Shown in pieces: positions 46,650 to 54,530 of a stretch of 64,000 bases of DNA. Position 1 is the stretch's first letter, and every line of letters begins with the position of its first letter. Position numbers and translations under genes: made by a program. The DNA lies in the NCBI GenBank assembly GCA_015680685.1, contig MNCI01028269.1:108811-172810 (forward strand), written 5' to 3'. Source of the stretch: Gnetum montanum (lineage: Eukaryota > Streptophyta > Gnetopsida > Gnetales > Gnetaceae). The notes below the pieces were generated by a model. It was given only the letters and a program-made list of their open reading frames with translations. It ran no database searches and was not told the origin of the DNA.

Positions 46650-46894
46650 ATGGCAATCATAAACAATGGAATGGATCTGGAGCAAACACTTGGAATGGAG
46701 TAGCAATTGAAGCAGCTATGCAAGGAGTGGAATTGATAATGCGCTTACGGATGGACAACGAAAGGCGCGATCTAGGCGTTGGCAGCAGCAAGACTCTTCT
46801 CTCTTCTTCTCTTCTATTCTCTCTTCTCTTTTCTCTCAGCTTCCAAATGTGGCTTGATGTCATTGTAATAAGGTGTTCACCCTTTTTGTCATGA
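46650..46894 (+). pseudogene. short second gene of E5, frameshifted
   Basis: The ATG follows the splice acceptor. Compared with E6, one nucleotide is lost within the first 40 nt, so the ATG frame reaches TAG early. The homologous frame continues with NTWNGVAIEAAMQG, LIMRLRMDN and a Ser/Leu/Phe-rich tail. Function unknown. Confidence 0.5.
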
Positions 46895-47020
46895 ACACCA
46901 GTTTTTGTCAAGTCTTGTAATAAAGACCCGTTCACATGTTATTCCATTAGTTCCATTTCCCCTCAATAATCCCATACCTACCTGATATCATTGTAAGGAA
47001 CTCAAGGATGAGTTTTCATT

Positions 47021-47034
47021 CAGTCATGGGGGTA
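47021..47034 (+). promoter_or_regulatory. polypurine tract of E5
   Basis: CAGTCATGGGGGTA directly before the 3' LTR. Confidence 0.85.
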
Positions 47035-47982
47035 TGATGAGACGCGACATGCATGTGCCGCGATATCGCATCCCCTACGATATCGCGTACGTGATATCGC
47101 GATCCGCCGTCATATCTATAAATAAGAGGCGGCACTCCCTTCATTTTCGAATCCTGGCTAGAAGTAGCGAAGCTCTGGCAAATTGATCACTCCAGAGTTA
47201 GAAGTTTTCCCATGTGCCCGCAGTAGGAGTCCTAGAGTGAACGGCTCTTTATTCCAGCAACTTTGTAACCTGAACACAAGTTGTTTACGGTAATAAAGAT
47301 GAACTTGATTGGATAAACCTTGTAGTACATGGTTTTATTTCATTGTTATTTATTGCTTTCCTAGTGCGCACAAGTACGACTTGATTACGAGCATCTACGG
47401 ATGTGTACGGCTAATCAAGGAATCGGCTGCTTGTCGCAACGCGTGAGTACGACTTGACTGCGAGCATTGGACTGCTTGGTAACCTAGCAGCGTATTCCAA
47501 GATCTGTGCTTGGTAATCCCAGTGGTAGTTCAATGTGTACGGCTAGTCAAGGAATTGGCTACTCATCGCTAGGCTAGAATGTGTGATAAGTACGACTTGG
47601 TTACGAGCACCCACAGGTGTGTACGGCTAGCTAAGGAATCGGCTGCTTATCACACTTAGGCTAAATAGGTGCCTCAGTACGACCACTTCGAGCACTTGCG
47701 TTACGTGTGGTGATCCCAGTAACGATTAGCATTTGGTAGCCACAGTTGCATAGTTCAGGGTGTGTCCGGTAAGTGGGAACGGATGCTNNNNNNNNNNNNN
47801 NNNNNNNNNNNNNNNNNNNNNNNNNNNNNNNNNNNNNTACAAGCAAGCCTGGGAAGACAACGAACAATTAACCCCAAGTATTTCTTGTGGCGTTAAGGCA
47901 TTTAGTCTGCGAAGTTCGACCGGATTGCGCGTACATGCTCGTATTCGTATGGTTGAGTGTAGGGGTACCTCGCCACTCATCA
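47035..47982 (+). repeat. 3' LTR of E5
   Basis: Starts TGATGAGACGCG, ends GCCACTCATCA. It is very similar to the 5' LTR but with three rather than four GATATC palindromes and TATAAATA at 47117-47124. The 50-N gap at 47788-47837 corresponds to about 140 bp of the 5' LTR (41417-41556). Confidence 0.92.
47788..47837. other. assembly gap (50 N) in the E5 3' LTR
   Basis: The 5' LTR has about 140 bp at this place, so the gap is under-sized. Confidence 0.95.
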
Positions 47983-47987
47983 ACTAG
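47983..47987. repeat. target-site duplication of E5 (right)
   Basis: ACTAG, identical to 40642-40646. Confidence 0.9.
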
Positions 47988-49836
47988 ATATTATCCCTTG
48001 GGATGTTTATACTAACACATGGCACATCCTTTTTTATCAATGGATCTAGTGTATGAACATTTAGCCATTGTAGCCACTTACCTTTTTATTCAACATCGTT
48101 CTTCTTTTTCTTGTCTTTAACTTTTTGAAAGGCTTGCTTTGCTCTCTCTTCCATAATCTTTAAAGCTATTGTACACCTCTCATTGACTAAGTCCTAGATT
48201 TTTGCTACCTATGCTAATACATGAACAATAGATTTTTGAATTGATAGAATTTCTTTTTGGATGGCCTGATCCAAAGTTTCTTCGTCTTAGGTATCACACA
48301 CTCATGCATCTCTCTTTGTCATTGATGGATCATAGTTATATTTCTCAACTAATTCTCTCTTTCTTCACCCCCCTTCTTTCTTCACTAGTTGATCAATTAA
48401 CCTTTGGATGTGATGGGCAATCATCTTAGATAATTTTCCTTGGGCATAAATCCCAAGTGTCTCCCTAGTTTTGTTTTGCAACCCATCTACAATGTGTCTT
48501 AGTTGCCCCTTTTGTGAGAATCCATGGCCTAGGCATCTATGTAGTAGCAAGTAGTATCTACTCATTACTACATCAATGGTTTCATGATTCCCTTGTTTCC
48601 ATCCTTGGATTTTTTTCTTAAGTTAAACACCTATGAGTAGATTTGATACTTATCATTGAAGATCCTAGCATGGTACTTCATCTTTTAATTGATTCAGTTT
48701 CAAGTGATTGGTACCAACTCTATGCCTCCTTCACAAGTGTTCTTTGAAACAACTTTAACTTTTGCGAGTCACTTTTGATATTGTGTAGGGCACAAGCATC
48801 ATGGAAAGCTTAAAGGTGGTGTTGTGGATCAACATTATAGCCAGCTTCAAATCTTAGCATGTTGTTCATATCACGTTGTTTGATATAACTATTCCTCACA
48901 TGCTTGGTTGGAATGCGTACAACTTCCTGTATGTTAATCATACTACAAGTTCCTAAGTTTGAGCGTCCTACTATAGTAGTACGCCCTTCTATGCTCATCC
49001 CTTTCATGATGTCTACAATCCCTATGTTTATGTTGTTCATACTCTTCATCTTCCGAATTAGAATATCTTGAGTAATAGTCATGATGATCATGAGTTCTCC
49101 TTTCTTCCCTATCATGGTCTCTATACCTTTGCCTCCTTCTATTAGAGGCTTCTATTAATCGTGAGGATGCAGATGAGGCAATAGGAGAATGGTGTTAACT
49201 TATCCTCCTATGATGACTTTGATGTTCTTCTCTATGAGATCTAGTAGGAACTCTTGGCCTTGAGTCCTACTTGTACCTTGAGTCTTTTACCTCCCACCTA
49301 AGTGTCTTTGCTAAGTCAGAGTGTGATTGATTCTTAACAAGTTCCTCTAATCAGATGATAAGCTTTTGTGACTAGAACTCGTTGTTTTGGTGAAGTTGTT
49401 TAGCTATAAATTCATCTCCATCAAGCTCTTCCAAGACAATAGGAGAGTTGACCTTCTTTTCTTTTATTTTATCATGCCTAGCCTCCATGAATTTATCTCT
49501 TCTTAACTACTCCTCAATGGGCTCATAGGGTCTAGTCATGTGTTTGGTCACATGATACCCTCCAAGTGCCTCACTTAGTTTCATCCCCTTGAGAGAAATT
49601 TGGAGCATGATGAGTGTTGAACATTTTGGTGGTAGAACAATGTTCCCTTGAAGATCTCTCCACCTTAACTAGTTGTCTTGATGAAAGATGAAGATGAAAT
49701 TAGGATAGTAAGGATTGTGATGAGCATATGAGATCCTTGTCTGCATTGGCATACTCTAGTCTTCTTCCTCTTCAATTTTGTTAATGCTTATTTGTAGTTC
49801 CTTGGCATGTGATAATGTATCCTTGTTTGAAGTCAT
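47988..49836 (-). pseudogene. E4 gag (5' half of its gag-pro), decayed
   Basis: ATG at 49836-49834 (MTSNKDTLSHAKELQ) begins about 115 bp after the primer site. YAHHNPYYPNFIF and GNIVLPPK match the E5 and E6 N-termini. An Arg/His/Asp-rich region (SRYSNSEDEEYEQH-like, about 49080-49020) follows, then RFEAGYNVDPQHHL near 48840. The gag core (48565-48365) has MSRYYLLLHRCLGHGF, RHIVDGLQNKTRETLGIYAQG and LIDQLVKKEGG. The gene continues at 40641 after the E5 insertion. Confidence 0.78.
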
Positions 49837-49951
49837 GTCATGATTTGAGATAGTTGTTTTAAGTGTGCTTAGTTAGAGTTATGAATTTTAACTTTTTGTT
49901 TCAAATATAATGAATTTTGTGTAATCAATTACTCAACATACATTGACAAGT

Positions 49952-49969
49952 TCCCAACAATGGCACCAA
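49952..49969 (-). promoter_or_regulatory. primer binding site of E4 (tRNA-Asp type, decayed)
   Basis: On the minus strand TTGGTGCCATTGTTGGGA directly follows the LTR end. Confidence 0.75.
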
Positions 49970-50845
49970 TGATGAGTAGTGGAGTAATCCAACACCAAAC
50001 CATACAAGTTACGAGTGTTCATGTGTACATCAATCGTAATCTGTGGGTAAGGCAATGTGAGATGCTAGTAATTGGTTAAGGTTTAGGATTGTTGTCTTCC
50101 CACATGAGCTAGTAAAATCTAGGTGTATGGTTTAACTCATTATGAGGTATATGAAAACTGATATTATGTTGGTCATGTCTCCTAGCTACAATGGTAAAGT
50201 GTGGAAATGATTCTAAGTCTAAGGAAATTAGTAAAACAATCTACTCTAGCTTAGTGCAATGAGTATTTGTTCCTTGTCATACATGCCTTGGACTCATGTA
50301 ACCATTAGTGGGATTACCAAGTGAGTTTGCTACCAAGAAAATCAAGTGAAACCACTATTGGATTACCAAATGATTACACTTAACGCTCGAAACCAATCAT
50401 ACTCATTCCACTTTACTAATGAACAACGAAAGTAAAGTACTTGGGAATAGAAATGGTTAAGCTAAGGAAACAATAAAAACTACGCTAAGTAAAATAGTAA
50501 AGCTAAGTGGATGCTATAATGATGAAAAGAAATCTCGATCTTTATTTTCATCATGAATTGTGCCTAAGTACACTTCACTTGAATAAAGATTTCGAATAAC
50601 TACTCAAGACCACACTGCGAGCATTCACTTTATCACTAAGCTATGAAATTAAACTACAAGAGTTTTAGTAGGGGTTGATTGAATTATGTCGGACCATGCA
50701 CCTAAGTGTTGCATTTATAGGTAGGCACGTGTCCCATGATATTGAATATTTGATGTCATAGCAAGGGCTTTGATATCGGATAAGCAATATCATGGCTCCG
50801 ATATTGAATACTTGATATCGTAGCCTTACAAACTACATTTTATTA
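49970..50845 (-). repeat. 5' LTR of E4
   Basis: 876 bp, matching 33108-33986 throughout. U3 (50845-50710 on the minus strand) carries GATATCAAG, AATATCGGAGCC, ATATTGC and CCGATATC words, and the TATA region reads CCTATAAATGC. The terminal TG has decayed. Confidence 0.85.
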
Positions 50846-50850
50846 ATCCT
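50846..50850. repeat. target-site duplication of E4 (right)
   Basis: ATCCT, identical to 33103-33107. Confidence 0.85.
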
Positions 50851-51320
50851 TTAGGTATGATACTATTGAAGTGACATCATATTATGTTAGAGTGTGAGAT
50901 GCACGTGTTTTTTTAGTTTTGTTCAAGTTTTGTGTAAGCATATGTTATAGTTTTTTGAGGTAGCATTTGGTAATGCTAGTGTAATGCTATCTCATGTGGT
51001 TTTGGCTTGAGCAGACTCAATTCGTTAGGATGTTTCATGTAGAAATGCTCCTCAAATGGTTGTGCGTGCATCTGTGATTCTAAATATTGTAGAAGGCATT
51101 GCGTATTGATTAATGAAGTTGTTTCAACTTATTTTTCATCAATCTGAGTGATTTTTCTTCAAGTGGAAGACTGGCAAAGATGTAAAGACAAAATTTGTAG
51201 TTACCTTGTGTTTGAACTTCACTTTTCACTTGTACCGTTTGTGTAGTTTTAGAATTTTCTAAAATATGAAAAGAAGAGTTAAGATATCTGAAACTTGTTG
51301 TAAAAGAAAAAGTGAAGACA

Positions 51321-51661
51321 TATTAAGTTAATTATCGGTTGATTCCATTATTGTAACCCTACATCTAGTTATTTAAATTTGCCTTGGGTTGGTTATGGCA
51401 GTGAGTAGAGTGTATGATCTTGCTGTAATGGAAGCATCTAATATGTGAGTTTATCTTGAGTGTTTTCTAATCTCTATGATTTGACTTGAAAACTGAATGA
51501 AGTTGCACTCCTATGTATTTCCCTTGTTTCTTCCTCACTCCCTTTTGCAAGTTGTTTTTCCCTTGTTGTTTTATTAATATTCATGCGTAACATTTTGCTT
51601 ATAATGTTTATGTCATGAATATTTTGGATGTAACGTCTTGTATAACATGATTTTTGTAACA
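51321..51661 (+). repeat. right LTR of the TRIM-like element
   Basis: Matches 32454-32806 and ends TTTTTGTAACA. It is preceded by the purine run AAAAGAAAAAGTGAAGACA. Confidence 0.65.
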
Positions 51662-54242
51662 GTTGGAAGTGGCAAGGATAGGAATAGTTAAATTGTAATG
51701 AAAGCAAAAGCTATAACAAAGACTCTATTTAATATGAAATCAAAGCTAAATTATGACTTTGAATAAGCTGCATGTCTTTTCAAATCTGAATAAATATGCA
51801 TTGAGCCTCTAGCTAATAAGCCTAGTTAGTATTGAACCTCTTTCCTAGAGAGATCAGCATTAAGCATTAAGCCTTTCCTTTTGTAAGATGAGTACGAAGC
51901 GTCCAAGTCTAACCTTATTTCTCATCTACATACGAGAGAAGTGGCAGTAACAATCACTTTTAAACCATGGTACTAATCGACAAAGTTTAACAAAATGAAT
52001 GCACATATAAAATTCAAATTGTAAAGAATATAACCTATCATAAACTATGCCATATAAAATGCATAATTAAATCATCATTAAACCATCTCAAAGACCACAA
52101 AGCACAAATTAACTATACTAACCAATTAAGGTCAACATACGCATGGCTCAATTTTAGGACACACACCGAGATAATCAAGGTCACTAAGACAAGATGTTAA
52201 CCATGATTTTATCGAGCAACTTCTTGGAAGTTGGCACAGGCAATAGCAATTCACAAAGGATAAAGACTTATCCTTGATTTTGCCGTTGTGGATATCGATG
52301 AGAGATAATACGCAAGTGAATCGACATTTGTTAACCTATAAAAGATCGAGGCATTAAAATCACTAAAGATATTACTGTACTATTTGACTTGATCAATATT
52401 CAAAGCACCAAGCTATCCTCCAAAGATATAAATAAGTAAAAAAAATTTCTAATCCTCATCATCCTTCCAGATGTTTTGAAACCGTTAGTGGCAATCTAAA
52501 AATTAATGTTTTATTTCGTTCATCCTGTTAATGTCATGGTCTCTACAGGGCTTTCCCACAAATCGCCTGCATGAAATGCAACGACGAAAACCCGTTCTAT
52601 CAAGCCACAAATCCAAGGACTTGACTTTATGCCTGGTCAAAGAATTATAAAATTCTATGGAAATCACCATTTTCTTTTTCGGTTTAAATATGTATTTTAA
52701 ATTTTCCCTTTCACGTTCCGACTTCGAACCTGTCCCACCATTTCTGAAAGCACACGCAGCCGCCGAACGCGTTTAGAATCACAAATTCATTTGAGGCATA
52801 GCTTTTTTGCACATGGCAGACCCACCTTGAAGAAATTCTTTTGCTGAATAATTGTATATCCACTTTTCAAAGACGTTTCAGGATGAGGATGTATTATATT
52901 CTGTTACAAAGTCCACAGAGGAATCGTTTCCAGGTAGATAGCCGCGTGGCCGTAACATTTGGAATTGCGTGTTTGTATAACAACACAAAAACCGTTAAAT
53001 AAATTAAAGAAACGAAGCAAGTCTTGTAACGAAGCAAGTCTTGACAGTGGTGAGAAACATCGAGTTAAAAACGTCCACGGATGATCATAGCTAGGTTATA
53101 ATCACCAACATTGAAGAAGTGACAGACAAGCGAACAGACAGACAGAAGAAAGAGAGGGGGAGAAAAATGGACAGTGAAAAGATCTGAGATTTTTGCTACA
53201 GTGAATTCTGAGTCAATTGGATTTGGATTTGTGAAGTTGTTCGAAGGTATGCATCAAAAGAATCTGATTCGTGGAATCGTGGAAGCGAGGATTCACGATT
53301 CTGAACGTGTTTGGGTACGTGTTCCTCAAGAAAATTTAAATATATTAATTTTTTTAAAAATTAAATCCTATATATCATAAAAATACATTGTAAAACATAG
53401 AAAAAGTACAATGTAAATCCAAAATATTGTTAATGCTTAAAAATTGCACAGAAGATTGCAATATCGCCATTAAATTGAAGCAAGAAAATTTGCAAAGGTA
53501 TGGAGGGCAGTGAATCCATTTCCTCACTCAAGAGCCATAATCTGGCCAAACATATAATTTCTGCAACAACCAAAATGACAACAATAAAATGAAATCCTTT
53601 TGTTACTCAATCCAATATTTCCAAAAATGAAATTAAGCCTCACGCCTCAACCAAATTTATAACATATCAGGTCTGCTAATACTTTTGTTCAACCACTACC
53701 TATGAGTAGCATCCTAAGGACTACCTGTGAGTAGGGCCATGTCAACTCATCTAACTTAACTAAACTAGGCACAGCCCAGTAACTCATCTAACTTATAATG
53801 ATTGAAAACCTTTGAGACGCTGGAAAATCGGCACTAGTCATGATGAAGGGGAAAGTAAAAACAGGGCACCATGAGCTTGCATATGGCCATTGTCCATGTG
53901 ATGTGCTGTGGGCTTGGTTGCTTTATAAGCAAACAGAGTTTTAAAAAAGTTGAACAAGCATCCATCCGTCATCATGTTCATGACTCATACCCATGACGCT
54001 GACCCTGTTTTGTTTTTTCTTTTTTAAGCAAAATATGAGAAAAAGAACAAAAACCAGTAATGAACAATAAACACGCGAGAATGTGAGTCATGGCGGAACC
54101 TTTGACGCTCCCAAAGCCAGGCGAATCCATGCAAATGCAATGTTTTGCTCGCACGCCCCGTCCAAAACTTTCCGTATGACCCATACTTGGCACTTCGGCC
54201 ATCGGTTACCATAGTAGCCCTTTCGTGATTTCCGTGTGTTTG
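51662..54242. other. intergenic DNA left of the caleosin gene
   Basis: No supported gene. 51790-51900 has ATTGAGCCTC/TATTGAACCTC words like those in caleosin intron 2. 52530-53170 is less AT-rich and includes a GA-rich stretch (GACAGACAGAAGAAAGAGAGGGGG), which resembles a 5' leader but is not followed by a long frame. The segment 54020-54240 is probably downstream sequence of the caleosin gene. Confidence 0.4.
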
Positions 54243-54252
54243 TTTATTTATT
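54243..54252 (-). terminator. candidate polyadenylation signals of the caleosin gene
   Basis: Two overlapping AATAAA hexamers on the minus strand, about 280 bp after the outer stop codon. Only the motif supports this. Confidence 0.35.
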
Positions 54253-54530
54253 CGGACTCCCTTGTTTTCTGTGGTCCTTCTGCCGATGCCATGAATCTTG
54301 ATTGCTTGCTTGCCACTTAACAATGAAATGAAATTTTTGGTATGATTCAGAACAGGAGAAGATATGTAAGATTTTAATGCAAAATGCAGACGTCGCAAGA
54401 ACTAAAAAGGCAATAACAATTCCAGGTATTTTCAAATCCAGACAAAATTTCATTGGAAATTATGAAATACGTAACACTGCGAATTTATTACGCTTCTGTA
54501 CGCGCTCCCGAATCCGACGCGAACAGTTCG

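Larger units (their letters stand above)
40647..47982 (+). mobile_element. E5: complete gag-pro LTR retrotransposon with a short second gene
   Basis: The youngest-looking element: both LTRs, primer site, gag-pro, spacer, mini-intron, short gene and polypurine tract are present, and a perfect TSD (ACTAG) flanks it. It is inserted in E4's gag-pro region in the opposite orientation. It measures about 7.3 kb with no RT, RNase H or integrase. E6 is the closest relative in the window. Gag carries a deletion around the N at 42979 and several frameshifts, so this copy is not functional by itself. Confidence 0.92.
33108..50845 (-). mobile_element. E4: gag-pro plus ORF2 LTR retrotransposon, interrupted by E5
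   Basis: Bounded by LTRs and a perfect 5-bp TSD (ATCCT). Read on the minus strand: 5' LTR (50845-49970), tRNA-Asp primer site, gag (49836-47988), the E5 insertion, protease (40640-39066), polypurine-like motif (39096-39081), spacer with conserved block (37820-37783) and promoter-like array, mini-intron, ORF2 (36860-34192), polypurine tract and 3' LTR (33986-33108). Without E5 it measures about 10.4 kb. No RT or integrase is encoded. Confidence 0.88.
32454..51661 (+). mobile_element. small copia/TRIM-like LTR element hosting E4
   Basis: Two ~345-bp direct repeats (32454-32806 and 51321-51661) flank E4. After removing E4 only about 800 bp of internal sequence remain. A primer site like initiator tRNA-Met follows the left repeat, and a purine run (AAAAGAAAAAGTGAAG) precedes the right one. 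No coding domain is seen in the internal part (32821-33102 plus 50851-51310). This fits a terminal-repeat-in-miniature element. No clear TSD was found. Confidence 0.55.

Noticed and set aside
33108-50845. assigning the gypsy RT remnant (31630-32440) to E4 or E6 as their missing polymerase
   Set aside because: It lies outside E4's TSD-defined borders and outside E6's LTRs, so it belongs to another, unbounded element.
53174-53380. 68-codon frame after a GA-rich leader-like stretch
   Set aside because: Starts at a non-ATG codon, low-complexity end, no recognisable domain; the upstream ATG (53167) meets a stop after six codons.
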